A stretch of 64,000 nt of DNA from Actinomadura citrea (lineage in GTDB: Bacteria > Actinomycetota > Actinomycetes > Streptosporangiales > Streptosporangiaceae), in contig NZ_JACCBT010000001.1 of assembly GCF_013409045.1 (NCBI RefSeq), positions 2,790,001-2,854,000 on the forward strand, given 5' to 3'. A program made the position numbers and the translations under genes. Below, piece by piece: positions 29,199-37,103 of this stretch (positions are counted from its first letter, which is position 1; the number at the start of each line of letters is the position of its first letter). The notes beneath the pieces were generated by a model. That model ran no database searches, was not told where the DNA came from, and was given only the letters and a program-made list of their open reading frames with translations.

Positions 29199-29204
29199 CA
29201 GAAT
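29199..29204 (+). promoter_or_regulatory. Likely -10 box of recO
   Basis: CAGAAT ends 6 bases before the GTG at 29211, placing the transcription start at or near the start codon, so recO is likely leaderless. This supports 29211 over the upstream GTG at 29193. Confidence 0.45.
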
Positions 29205-29210
29205 GAACGG

Positions 29211-29975
29211 GTGACCCTGTACCGCGACGAAGGCATCGTCCTGCGCACCCAGAAGCTGGGCGAGGCCGATCGCATCGTGACGGTGCTGACCCGGCGGACC
29301 GGCCGGATCCGCGCCGCGGCGAAGGGGGTCCGCAAGACCAGATCCCGGTTCGGCGCGCGGCTGGAGCCGTTCACTCACGTGGACCTGCAACTGTACGAGC
29401 GGCGCTCCCTCGACCTGATCACGCAGGCCGAGACGCTGCGCCCGTACGGGGAGGCGCTGGTCACCGACTACCCCCGCTACACGGCGGGGACGGCGATGCT
29501 GGAGACCGCGGAGAAGCTCACCAGCGAGGAGGGCGAGCCCGCGCTGCGGCAGTTCCTGCTGCTGGTCGGCGGGCTGCGCACGCTCGCCGAGCGGACCCAC
29601 GACCCCCGGCTCGTCCTGGACGCCTACCTGCTGCGCTCGCTGTCGGTCGCCGGCTGGGCGCCCGCGCTCGACGAGTGCTGCCGGTGCGGGACCCGCGGCG
29701 GTCTGCGCGGGTTCGCCATCGCGGCGGGCGGCGCGGTGTGCGCCGGCTGCCGCCAGCCGGGCGCCGCGACCCCGGCGCCGCCGACGTTCGCGCTGATGCT
29801 GGCGCTGCTGCGCGGCGACTGGGAGTACGCGGACGGCAGCGAGCAGCGCCACCGGATGGAGACCAGCGGCCTGGTGGCCGCCTACCTGCAGTGGCATCTG
29901 GAGCACGGGATCCGTTCCCTGCGCCATGTGGAGCGCGAGACGCGCGACGACGACACCGAGAGGGAGAGAGTTTGA
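29211..29975 (+). CDS. recO: DNA repair protein RecO
   Basis: Recombination mediator of the RecFOR pathway that loads RecA on SSB-coated single strands. It has 254 residues. The N-terminal OB fold is [52 protein letters not shown] zinc knuckle with CCRCG (about residue 163) and CAGC (about 180) marks the actinobacterial/Deinococcus form. GTG 29211 is preferred because it begins [11 protein letters not shown], the usual start. Its stop overlaps the start of uppS by 3 bases (TTGA). Confidence 0.93.
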   Translation: MTLYRDEGIVLRTQKLGEADRIVTVLTRRTGRIRAAAKGVRKTRSRFGARLEPFTHVDLQLYERRSLDLITQAETLRPYGEALVTDYPRYTAGTAMLETAEKLTSEEGEPALRQFLLLVGGLRTLAERTHDPRLVLDAYLLRSLSVAGWAPALDECCRCGTRGGLRGFAIAAGGAVCAGCRQPGAATPAPPTFALMLALLRGDWEYADGSEQRHRMETSGLVAAYLQWHLEHGIRSLRHVERETRDDDTERERV

Positions 29976-30778
29976 GCAGGGCCGTATCGCCTCCGGAACC
30001 GCACCGGGACGGCGCCACCCCGCCCCCGATCCCCGCGGACCTGGTGCCGCGGCACATCGCCATCGTCATGGACGGCAACGGCCGCTGGGCCAAGGAGCGC
30101 GGCCTGCCGCGCACCGAGGGGCACAAGCGCGGCGAGGACTCGCTCTTCGACGTGATCATGGGCGCGATCGAGCTCGGCGTCCCCTACCTGTCGGCGTACG
30201 CGTTCTCCACCGAGAACTGGAAGCGCTCGCCCGACGAGGTGCGCTTCCTCATGGGCTTCAACCGGGACGTGATCCGCCGCCGCCGCGACCAGCTCCACTC
30301 GATGGGCGTGCGGGTGCGCTGGGCGGGCCGGCGGCCCCGGCTGTGGCGCAGCGTCATCAAGGAGCTGGAGACGGCCGAGGAGATGACGCGCGACAACGAC
30401 GTCCTCACCCTGCAGTTCTGCGTGAACTACGGGGGCCGCGCCGAGATCGTCGACGCGGCCGCGGCGATCGCCCGGGACGTGCGGGACGGCCGGCTCGACC
30501 CCGGCAAGATCAACGAGAAGGTCTTCGCCCGCTACCTGGACGAGCCCGGCATTCCCGACGTCGACCTGTTCCTGCGCTCCTCGGGGGAGCAGCGCACGTC
30601 CAACTTCCTGCTCTGGCAGTCGGCCTACGCGGAGATGGTGTTCCTCGACACGCTCTGGCCGGACTTCGACCGCCGCCACCTGTGGCACGCCTGCGAGCTC
30701 TACGCCTCCCGCGACCGCCGCTACGGCGGAGCTGTGCCTAATGCGGTTTTTACGGGTCAGGCGCCCGGGGGCGCCTGA
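29972..30778 (+). CDS. uppS: Isoprenyl transferase (polyprenyl diphosphate synthase), cis type
   Basis: Makes long-chain cis-prenyl diphosphates, the carrier lipid for cell-wall synthesis. The [13 protein letters not shown] motif with the catalytic Asp, then SxFxxENW (FSTENWKR) and [11 protein letters not shown] are all present. It has 268 residues from the TTG at 29972, which is preceded by a GAGAGAG purine run. Usual proteins end near RRYGG; here about 14 extra residues ([14 protein letters not shown]) are encoded inside a long perfect inverted repeat containing the stop. Overlap with recO indicates a shared transcript. Confidence 0.93.
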   Translation: MSRAVSPPEPHRDGATPPPIPADLVPRHIAIVMDGNGRWAKERGLPRTEGHKRGEDSLFDVIMGAIELGVPYLSAYAFSTENWKRSPDEVRFLMGFNRDVIRRRRDQLHSMGVRVRWAGRRPRLWRSVIKELETAEEMTRDNDVLTLQFCVNYGGRAEIVDAAAAIARDVRDGRLDPGKINEKVFARYLDEPGIPDVDLFLRSSGEQRTSNFLLWQSAYAEMVFLDTLWPDFDRRHLWHACELYASRDRRYGGAVPNAVFTGQAPGGA

Positions 30779-30792
30779 CCCGTAAAAACCGC
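30743..30792. terminator. 23-bp perfect inverted repeat carrying the end of uppS
   Basis: Arms 30743-30765 and 30770-30792 are exact complements with a CGGG loop. The uppS TGA (30776-30778) lies in the right arm. TTTTT is in the left arm and AAAAA in the right, so no U-run trails the hairpin in either direction. The dispersed element copy B begins two bases beyond it. Confidence 0.7.
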
Positions 30793-30794
30793 GT

Positions 30795-30905
30795 GCGATC
30801 GCTGGCATCGCTCCGGCTCGCCTTGCGGCTCGCTGCGCGATCAGATTCTTGCTTCGCTCGAATCTGCCTTCGGACGCGATCGCGACTGTTCAGGTCGTCG
30901 CGTGG
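30795..30905 (-). repeat. Dispersed ~110-bp structured element, copy B (inverted)
   Basis: Core 30795-30883 (89 bp) is bounded by GCGATCGC at 30795-30802 and 30876-30883. Hairpin arms are CAGATTC (30842-30848) and GAATCTG (30860-30866). Compared with copy A, one G-C pair has become A-T on both sides. Extra homology AGGTCGTCGCGTGG extends to 30905. Confidence 0.85.
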
Positions 30906-31017
30906 CTGGGGAAGGGGTTGGGCTTGGCGGGCCCCTTCTTCCCCAGCTGAGCCTGGTGCGGTCGCCGGGTTGCTCTTGGTGCTGATCCCGGCGTACCGCC
31001 TGTCCCGGCTCGGGTGG

Positions 31018-31443
31018 TTAAACGAGAGCCGCGTCTAGTGTGATCTTGGTTCCGGTCAGGGCCTTGCTTACGGGGCAGCCCTCCTTGGCGGTCTGGGCGG
31101 CCTTCTCGAAGTCGGACGCGGACAGGCCGGGGACGCTGGCCCGGACGGTCAGGTGGATGCCGGTGATGCCCTCGCCCGGCTGGAAGGTGACCTCCGCCTT
31201 GGTGTCCACCTTCTCCGGCGGGGTGCCGGCGCCGGCGAGGCCGTGCGAGAGCGCCATCGAGTAGCAGGTGGAGTGCGCGGCGGCGATGAGCTCCTCGGGG
31301 CTCGTCCGGCCGCCCGGCTCCTCCGACCGCGACGCCCAGGTCACGTCGTAGGTGCCGAGCTTCGAGGAGTCCAGCGAGACCGTCCCCTGGCCCTCCAGGA
31401 GAGAGCCTTCCCAATGCGCGTTCGCGGTGCGTGTCGTAGCCAT
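31018..31443 (-). CDS. OsmC-family peroxiredoxin-like protein
   Basis: A 141-residue protein of the OsmC/Ohr family, thiol peroxidases that reduce organic hydroperoxides. The two redox cysteines are in HSTCYSM (about residue 59) and EGCPVSKAL (about residue 122). The order ARTSPEELIAAAHSTCYSMAL is typical of OsmC rather than Ohr. The start MATTRTANAHWEG at 31443 is chosen over a 6-residue longer frame. The end of the gene faces the inverted repeat and element downstream of uppS. Confidence 0.87.
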   Translation of the reverse strand: MATTRTANAHWEGSLLEGQGTVSLDSSKLGTYDVTWASRSEEPGGRTSPEELIAAAHSTCYSMALSHGLAGAGTPPEKVDTKAEVTFQPGEGITGIHLTVRASVPGLSASDFEKAAQTAKEGCPVSKALTGTKITLDAALV

Positions 31444-31493
31444 GCCCCGATTCTTCACCATGGCGCGCCCGATGGATCACCCGAACCGCGGGA

Positions 31494-31524
31494 ACGCCCC
31501 GCGCCGGTGGCCGGCGCGGGGCGT
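31494..31524 (-). terminator. Terminator of the secreted M4 protease gene
   Basis: Perfect 14-bp stem (ACGCCCCGCGCCGG and complement) with a 3-base loop, 19 bases past the protease stop codon on its strand. Confidence 0.82.
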
Positions 31525-31542
31525 CCCGTCTGCGGATCGGTG

Positions 31543-33156
31543 CTAGGCGACGTTCACCGCGGACCAGGCCGCGGCGACGGTGTTGTACTGGGTGCTGCCC
31601 GCACCGTAGAGGTCCTTGGCCGCGTTCAGCGTCGCGGTGCGCGCGCCCGCGTAGTTGGTCGAGGACGTCATGTAGGTGGTCAGCGCCCGGTACCAGATCT
31701 TCGTGGCGGCGTCCCGGCCGATGCCGGTGATCGTGGAACCGTTGGAGGTGGGGCTGTTGTAGGAGACGCCGTTGATCGTCTTCGCCCCGCTGCCCTCGGA
31801 CAGCAGGTAGTAGAAGTGGTTGGCGACGCCCGAGGAGTAGTGCACGTCGAGGTTCTTGGTGCTGGTCGACCAGGAGTCGGCGGAGCTGCCGTCCTTGCTG
31901 GGCTTGTCCATGAAGCGCAGCGCGGGCTTGCCGAAGCCGGGCAGGACGACCTCCTCGCCCACCAGGTAGTCGCCGACGTCGCCCGAGTTGTTCGCGTAGA
32001 ACTCGACGGCGGCGGCCATGATGTCGGACGTCGCCTCGTTGAGCCCGCCGGACTCCCCGCTGTAGGTGAGGTTCGCGGTGGAGCTGGTGACGCCGTGGCT
32101 CATCTCGTGCGCGGCCACGTCCAGGGACGTGAGCGGGCCGAGCTGGCTGCCGTCACCGTCGCCGTAGGTCATGCAGAAGCACGAGTCGTCCCAGAAGGCG
32201 TTGGCGTAGCCGCTGCCGTAGTGGACGCGGTTGTAGGACCCCTTGCCGTCGCCCGCGATGCCGGTGCGGCCGAAGACGTTCTTGTAGAAGTCCCAGGTCT
32301 CGTTGGTGCCGAACTGGGCGTCCACGGCGACGGTGGCGCGGTCGGCCGTCGTGCCGCTGCCCCAGTGGTTGTCGGCGTCGGTGAACAGCGTGGCGGGGGC
32401 CCGGTGGAAGCACCAGCTGAGGAAGCAGAGGTCGGTGTCGTTCTGGGCGTCACCGGTGTAGGTGTTGCCGCGCGTCGGGTCCTTCAGCTGGTAGGTGCTG
32501 CCGGACAGCGTCGTCTGGAGCGGAACCGTCCCGGTGTAGAGGGACTTGCCGTCGCCCGCCTCGGTCTTGACGGTCTCCTCGCTCAGCAGCACCTTGCCGG
32601 TCGCGGCGTCCACCGAGGTGAAGACGCGGCTGGGCGTCCCGTCGGCCTTCTTCCCGACGGTCTGGACGCGCCAGGCGAGGCGCGGCGCGTGGTCGGCGGT
32701 GCGGGACTCCACGACGAGGGCGGGGGAGCCGTCGGCCTTGCGGCTCTTGGTGACGGCGCGCTTCTGGGCGGTCTTGGCGGAGACCTCCGGGCTGGAGTCC
32801 GACGGCGCCTTGGCGAGGGTGAGGCTGGTGCCGCGCCACACCCCGGCCGCCGTCTCGTGGACGACGATGTCGCCGCCGAGGACGGGGAGGCCGTTGTAGG
32901 TGCGGGTCATGCGGGTGTGCGAGGTGCCGTCGCGGTCGATGCCGACCCTGACCACCTGGAAGGCCTGCCCGTCGCCGCCGCGCACCTCGGCGCCGCGGGC
33001 GGTGAGCGACCGGAGCGCGTGCTCGGCGGCGGCGCGCGGACCCGGTGGGGACGCCGGCTGCCGCGCGGAGGCGGGGAGCGCGGTGGCGGCCGACGCGAGC
33101 AACGTCGCCGAGGCCAGGAGCGTGATCCTTCGGCTGGTGAACGCCCGTCTTGTCAT
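31543..33156 (-). CDS. Secreted thermolysin-like M4 metallopeptidase
   Basis: A 537-residue preproprotease. The signal peptide is MTRRAFTSRRITLLASATLLASAATALPASA. A propeptide with FTP- and PepSY-like parts extends to about residue 200. The mature enzyme has the zinc motif HEMSH (H350, E351, H354) with a third ligand in GLNEATSD. A late catalytic histidine lies in LDVHYSSGVANHFYY. It is exported and degrades extracellular protein. It is unrelated in layout to the protealysin-like gene 2.5 kb upstream on the same strand: this one has a long propeptide and no neighbouring inhibitor. Confidence 0.92.
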   Translation of the reverse strand: MTRRAFTSRRITLLASATLLASAATALPASARQPASPPGPRAAAEHALRSLTARGAEVRGGDGQAFQVVRVGIDRDGTSHTRMTRTYNGLPVLGGDIVVHETAAGVWRGTSLTLAKAPSDSSPEVSAKTAQKRAVTKSRKADGSPALVVESRTADHAPRLAWRVQTVGKKADGTPSRVFTSVDAATGKVLLSEETVKTEAGDGKSLYTGTVPLQTTLSGSTYQLKDPTRGNTYTGDAQNDTDLCFLSWCFHRAPATLFTDADNHWGSGTTADRATVAVDAQFGTNETWDFYKNVFGRTGIAGDGKGSYNRVHYGSGYANAFWDDSCFCMTYGDGDGSQLGPLTSLDVAAHEMSHGVTSSTANLTYSGESGGLNEATSDIMAAAVEFYANNSGDVGDYLVGEEVVLPGFGKPALRFMDKPSKDGSSADSWSTSTKNLDVHYSSGVANHFYYLLSEGSGAKTINGVSYNSPTSNGSTITGIGRDAATKIWYRALTTYMTSSTNYAGARTATLNAAKDLYGAGSTQYNTVAAAWSAVNVA

Positions 33157-33364
33157 GAACGCCCTCTCGTGCGGGCGCCACGCTCCCCCGAGAACCCTCC
33201 GTCGGGCCCGCCGTGGCGACGGGACCTTTATGACATAGGGCTACTGGGAAGTAGATGTAGCAATTTGACAAGAAACGCCTACAGTGCGTGTGAAATACCG
33301 GCTCTGTCCAAGTTCAGGGGCGGCTTCGAACCGGCGGGCACGCGGGCGCGGGGGTATTCGGGCT

Positions 33365-33751
33365 TCAGGACGGCTTCGCGGCGCAGTTCGCGCATGTCCC
33401 GAAGACCTCGACGGTGTGGGTGATGTCGACGAAGCCGTGCTCGGCGGCGATCGTGTCGGCCCAGCGCTCCACGGCCGGGCCCTCGACCTCGACCGTCCGG
33501 CCGCAGTCGCGGCAGACCAGGTGGTGGTGGTGCTGCTCGGTGCGGCAGGCGCGGTACACGGCCTCGCCCTCGTCGGTGCGCAGCACGTCGACCTCGCCCG
33601 CGTCGCTGAGCGCCTGCAGCGCCCGGTAGACGGTGGTGAGGCCGATCTTGGAACCGTCGGCGCGCAGGTCGGCGTAGATGTCCTGGGCGCTGCGGAATCC
33701 CTCGCAGCCGGCCAGCACCTGCCGTACCGCGTCCCGGCGGGCCGTCGTCAT
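33365..33751 (-). CDS. zur: Zinc uptake regulator Zur (Fur family)
   Basis: A 128-residue Fur-family repressor. The N-terminal winged helix has SAQDIYADLRADGSKIGLTTVYRALQALSDAGEV, and metal ligands are seen in HHHHLVCRDCGRTVEVEG and CANCAAK. It senses zinc and represses uptake genes. It lies last in znuA-znuC-znuB-zur, sharing ATGA with znuB, so it is expressed from the operon it presumably represses. A Zur box is present upstream of znuA. Confidence 0.9.
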   Translation of the reverse strand: MTTARRDAVRQVLAGCEGFRSAQDIYADLRADGSKIGLTTVYRALQALSDAGEVDVLRTDEGEAVYRACRTEQHHHHLVCRDCGRTVEVEGPAVERWADTIAAEHGFVDITHTVEVFGTCANCAAKPS

Positions 33752-34650
33752 CCCCTCAGCACCTCCGCCTCGGCATCCACGCGCGGCGGGGCGCCGGGCC
33801 CGGCGTCCCCCGCGGCGACGGCTCCGGCCGCGGCGCGGGAGCGCCTGCGGCGCACCACCGAGCCCCCGGCGACCGCGGTCACGAACACCGCGAGCGCCAG
33901 CAACACGATCGAGGGGCCCGGGGGAAGATCGTACTGGAAGGAACCCGCCAGGCCCGCCACGGCCGACAGTACACCGATCCCCATCGCGGCCAGCATCGTG
34001 CTCCAGAATCCCCGCGTGAGCTGCTGCGCCGCCGCCACCGGGACGACCATGAGCGCGCTGACGAGCAGCAGCCCGATCGCGCGCATCGAGATCACCACCG
34101 TGACCGCGGCGGTCGCGGCGATCAGCACGCTGAGGAACCGGACGGGCAGCCCGGCCGCCCGCGCGACCTCCTCGTCCTGGCAGAGCAGGAACAGCTCGCG
34201 GCCGAACAGCGCGACGATCGCCAGCACGACGGCGGCGAGCCCCGCGACGACGTACAGGTCGTTCACGGTCACGCTGCTGATCGAGCCGAACAGGTAGGAC
34301 TGCAGGCCCGCCGAGCCGCCGCCGTCGACGCTCGTCAGGATGACCCCGCCCGCCAGCCCGCCGTAGAACAGCAGGGCGAGCACGGCGTCCGCGCCGCTGC
34401 GGCTGCGCGCCCGCAGGACCTCGATCGCGACGGCGCCGAGCACCGACACCACCAGCGCGCCGAGGACGGGGGAGGTGCTGGTGAGCAGCCCCAGCCCGAT
34501 GCCGGTCAGCGCGATGTGGCCGATGCCGTCCCCGAGCAGGGACAGCCTGCGCTGGACGACGAACGTCCCCACGGCGGGGGCGGTCAGCCCGATGAGCACC
34601 GCCATCACCAGGGCGACGCGCATGAAGTCGTATTGCAGCATCTCGCTCAC
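33748..34650 (-). CDS. znuB: Zinc ABC transporter permease
   Basis: A 300-residue integral membrane protein of the ABC-3 family with about eight membrane segments, starting YDFMRVALVMAVLIGLTAPAVGTFVVQRRLSLLGDGIGHIALTGIGLGL, the usual family opening. A cytosolic lysine/arginine-rich tail ends the protein. It moves zinc delivered by ZnuA, powered by ZnuC. It overlaps znuC (ATGA, 34647-34650) and zur. Confidence 0.88.
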   Translation of the reverse strand: MSEMLQYDFMRVALVMAVLIGLTAPAVGTFVVQRRLSLLGDGIGHIALTGIGLGLLTSTSPVLGALVVSVLGAVAIEVLRARSRSGADAVLALLFYGGLAGGVILTSVDGGGSAGLQSYLFGSISSVTVNDLYVVAGLAAVVLAIVALFGRELFLLCQDEEVARAAGLPVRFLSVLIAATAAVTVVISMRAIGLLLVSALMVVPVAAAQQLTRGFWSTMLAAMGIGVLSAVAGLAGSFQYDLPPGPSIVLLALAVFVTAVAGGSVVRRRRSRAAAGAVAAGDAGPGAPPRVDAEAEVLRG

Positions 34651-35363
34651 GCCGGCCTTTCGAGGGGCTTGCGGGCGGTCTCGCGGACGACGCGGCCGTG
34701 CCCGAGTTCGATTGTCCGGGTGACGAGCGGTTCCATCGGCCCGAGCTCGTGCGCGACGAGGACGACCGTGCGCCCGGCGCGGGCCAGTTCGTACAGCGCC
34801 GACGCGAGCGCCGCCTGGCTGCCCGCGTCCACGCCGGCGGTCGGCTCGTCCATCACGAACGCGTCGGGCTCGCCCGCGAGGGCGCGGGCGATGAGCACCC
34901 GCTGCTGCTGGCCGCCCGACAGCAGATGCGCCGAGTCGCGGGCCCGCCCGGCGAGCCCGACCGTCTCCAGGGCGCGTTCGACGACGGCGCGGTCGGCCGC
35001 CCGGTCGGCGAGCGGCGCCGGCCGCCAGCGCGACCGCCGGGCCACCCGGCCGGACGCCACGACCTCGCGGACCGTCGCCGGCACTCCGCCGCCCATCGGC
35101 AGCCGCTGCGGGACGTACCCGATCCGCCGCCAGTCGCGGAACCGCGCGGGCGGCTCGCCGAAGATCTCCGTCCGGCCGGCGGCCAGCGGGACGAGCCCGA
35201 GCAGCGCCTTGACGAGCGTGGACTTGCCCGCCCCGTTCGGCCCGAGGACGGCGAGCACGTCCCCCGCCTGCACCCGCAGGTCGACGTCGGCGAGCACCGC
35301 GCGGCCGTCCCGCCGGACGAGGCCGCCGGTCATCGCGAACGGCGGGGCGGTGGTCTCGTTCAT
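34647..35363 (-). CDS. znuC: Zinc ABC transporter ATP-binding protein
   Basis: A 238-residue ABC ATPase. Walker A GPNGAGKST, Q-loop YVPQRLP, signature LLSGGQQQR, Walker B AFVMDEPTAGVD and a switch histidine in LVAHEL are all visible. The ATG at 35363 makes a four-base ATGA overlap with the znuA stop; a GTG at 35369 adds two residues only. Its neighbours fix it as the zinc importer rather than another metal-type ATPase. Confidence 0.9.
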   Translation of the reverse strand: MNETTAPPFAMTGGLVRRDGRAVLADVDLRVQAGDVLAVLGPNGAGKSTLVKALLGLVPLAAGRTEIFGEPPARFRDWRRIGYVPQRLPMGGGVPATVREVVASGRVARRSRWRPAPLADRAADRAVVERALETVGLAGRARDSAHLLSGGQQQRVLIARALAGEPDAFVMDEPTAGVDAGSQAALASALYELARAGRTVVLVAHELGPMEPLVTRTIELGHGRVVRETARKPLERPA

Positions 35364-36307
35364 GAGCACTCCAGCGCGGGCCGCAGGGTCCGCAGGTTCT
35401 CTCGCATGATCGTCATGTAGTCGCCGGACGCCCCGCCCGCCACGCCCTCGGCCGGGTCGAGGACGGCCGTCCGCACGCCCGCCTCGCGCGCCAGGCTGCC
35501 GGCCACCTTCGAACTGGCCAGGGTCTCGGTGAAGACCGTCGTCGCGCCGGTGGAGGAGACGAGCCGCGCCAGCCCCGCCAGCCGTTTCGGGGACGGCTCC
35601 CCGGACGGGTCCACGCCGGCGACCGGGATCTGCCGGAGCCGGTAGCGGTCCGCGAGGTAGCCGAACGCGGCGTGCGCGGTCACGATCTCCCGGCGCGCGC
35701 AGGAGCGCAGGCCGTCCTGGAACTCGCGGTCGAGGCCGGTCAGCGCCCGCGCGGTGGACCGGGCGCGCTCCCGGTAGCCGGCCGCGCGGCCGGGGTCGGC
35801 GGCGGCCAGCCGCTCGCCCAGCGCGGTGGCCACGGTCGCCATCCGGCTCGGGTCGAGCCAGATGTGCGGGTCATAGGACGCCTCGCGGTGCCGTAGGCCG
35901 TCGTGGGCCTCTTCGTCGTCGGTCTCGCCGGGCGGGGGCAGTTTCGGCACGAGGCTCGCGGCGTCGAGCGACCCGCCCTTCGCGTGCTTGCGGACCGCGT
36001 CGTCCACGGCGGGCTGGACGCCCTTGACGTAGACGGTGTAGTCGGCGTCCTGGACGTTCGCGACCTGCCGCGCGGTCAGCTCCAGGTCGTGCGGCTCGGT
36101 TCCGGGCCGGGTGAGCGTCCGGACGAACACGTCGTCGCCGCCGACCTTCCCGGCGAGCCAGGCCATCGGGTAGAAGGACGCGACCACCGAGGTCCTGCCG
36201 GGCGGGACGTCCGCGCCCGCGTCGGCGCAGGCCGTCAGGCCCGCCGCGAGCCCGGCCAGGGCGATCGCCGCCGGCGCGGTTCGCAGGGCTGTGCGGAGAG
36301 GGGGCAC
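35360..36307 (-). CDS. znuA: Zinc-binding lipoprotein of the ZnuA type
   Basis: A 315-residue periplasmic-type solute-binding protein of cluster 9. The signal LAGLAAGLTAC marks a lipoprotein, anchored at the cysteine near residue 27. Metal ligands: EPHDLELT, DPHIWLDP and AHAAFGYLA in order, plus a short acidic/His loop (DDEEAHDGLRHREASYDPH) that may collect zinc. GTG 36307 is chosen because the upstream frame reads through another gene and lacks a signal. A Zur box lies 20 bases upstream of the start. Confidence 0.88.
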   Translation of the reverse strand: MPPLRTALRTAPAAIALAGLAAGLTACADAGADVPPGRTSVVASFYPMAWLAGKVGGDDVFVRTLTRPGTEPHDLELTARQVANVQDADYTVYVKGVQPAVDDAVRKHAKGGSLDAASLVPKLPPPGETDDEEAHDGLRHREASYDPHIWLDPSRMATVATALGERLAAADPGRAAGYRERARSTARALTGLDREFQDGLRSCARREIVTAHAAFGYLADRYRLRQIPVAGVDPSGEPSPKRLAGLARLVSSTGATTVFTETLASSKVAGSLAREAGVRTAVLDPAEGVAGGASGDYMTIMRENLRTLRPALECS

Positions 36308-36327
36308 ATCATGATTATGGACGAAGA

Positions 36328-36342
36328 TGAAAATGGTTGTCA
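36328..36342 (-). promoter_or_regulatory. Zur box upstream of znuA
   Basis: TGAAAATGGTTGTCA resembles the actinobacterial Zur consensus (TGAAAATGATTTTCA) with two changes. It begins 20 bases upstream of the znuA GTG and overlaps the end of the gene at 36340-36648. Zinc-loaded Zur bound here would block znuACB-zur transcription. Confidence 0.8.
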
Positions 36343-36648
36343 AAACCGACCGATGCCGCGTCCCAGGGCGAATCCCACCAGGACGGCCAGCGCGGCGAGG
36401 CGCAGGACCCGTCCCGAGCCGTCCAGCGAGGGCCAGTTCAGGTAGGCGAACCAGCCGAGCGCGGCGGCGAGCACCAGCAGCCCGGCCGCGGCCGCCCAGC
36501 CGGTCCCGGCCATGCCGACCACCAGCAGCGCGAACACGGCGGCGAGCAGGACCCACCGCGGCAGCCGGTGCAGGAACACCACGGGCACCGCGCTGCGCCG
36601 CTCGACGGCCGCCCGCAGCCCCGTCGCGCGCTCACCTCTCGTCTCCAC
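36340..36648 (-). CDS. DUF6703-like small membrane protein
   Basis: A 102-residue protein, GTG at 36648, with three hydrophobic segments (VLLAAVFALLVVGMAG; AAGLLVLAAALGWFAYLNW; LAALAVLVGFALG). The first 25 residues are cytosolic and positively charged. I recognise only the DUF6703 pattern from similar actinomycete loci; no function is known. It lies directly before znuA on the same strand, and its stop overlaps the Zur box. Confidence 0.65.
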   Translation of the reverse strand: METRGERATGLRAAVERRSAVPVVFLHRLPRWVLLAAVFALLVVGMAGTGWAAAAGLLVLAAALGWFAYLNWPSLDGSGRVLRLAALAVLVGFALGRGIGRF

Positions 36649-36676
36649 ACGCCCAACGTACTGCCAGGATGGACGG

Positions 36677-36961
36677 ATGATCGCGATAACCCGGTACCGG
36701 GTGCCGGACGAGGACTCCGGCGGATTCGCCGAGGGCATGACCGCGGTACTGGCGGCACTGGCCGCGAGCACCGGCTTCCGCTCCGGCCGCCTCGCCCGGA
36801 CCGTCGACGACCCAGGCCTGTGGGCCCTCGTCACCGAGTGGGACGGCGCCGGGCACTACCGCCGCGCGCTCGGCGCCTACGAGGTGCGGCTCCGGTTCAT
36901 GCCGCTCGCCGCCCTCGCCGTGGACGAGCCCGGCGCCTACGAGGTGGTCTCCTCCGCCTGA
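36677..36961 (+). CDS. Antibiotic-biosynthesis monooxygenase (ABM)-fold protein
   Basis: A 94-residue single-domain protein beginning MIAITRYRVPDEDS. Repeated beta-alpha-beta halves with F, Y and W at typical positions (SGRLARTVDDPGLWALVTEWDGAGHYRRALGAYEVR) give a dimeric ferredoxin-like barrel. Such proteins include heme-degrading, quinone-oxidising and stress proteins; the substrate cannot be read from the sequence. It is divergent from the 36340-36648 gene, with 28 bases between. Confidence 0.65.
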   Translation: MIAITRYRVPDEDSGGFAEGMTAVLAALAASTGFRSGRLARTVDDPGLWALVTEWDGAGHYRRALGAYEVRLRFMPLAALAVDEPGAYEVVSSA

Positions 36962-37103
36962 CCGGCCGCCCGGGCCGTCGGCCGCGGGCCAGGTCAGAAT
37001 GCGGGCAATCGGCGGTCAAGAAGCGACCCATCCCGGTTTCGGCGCCTCCGCCGAGGTCATCCCTACCGCACATGATCATGCCGTGGCCTGCGGGGGAGCT
37101 GTG

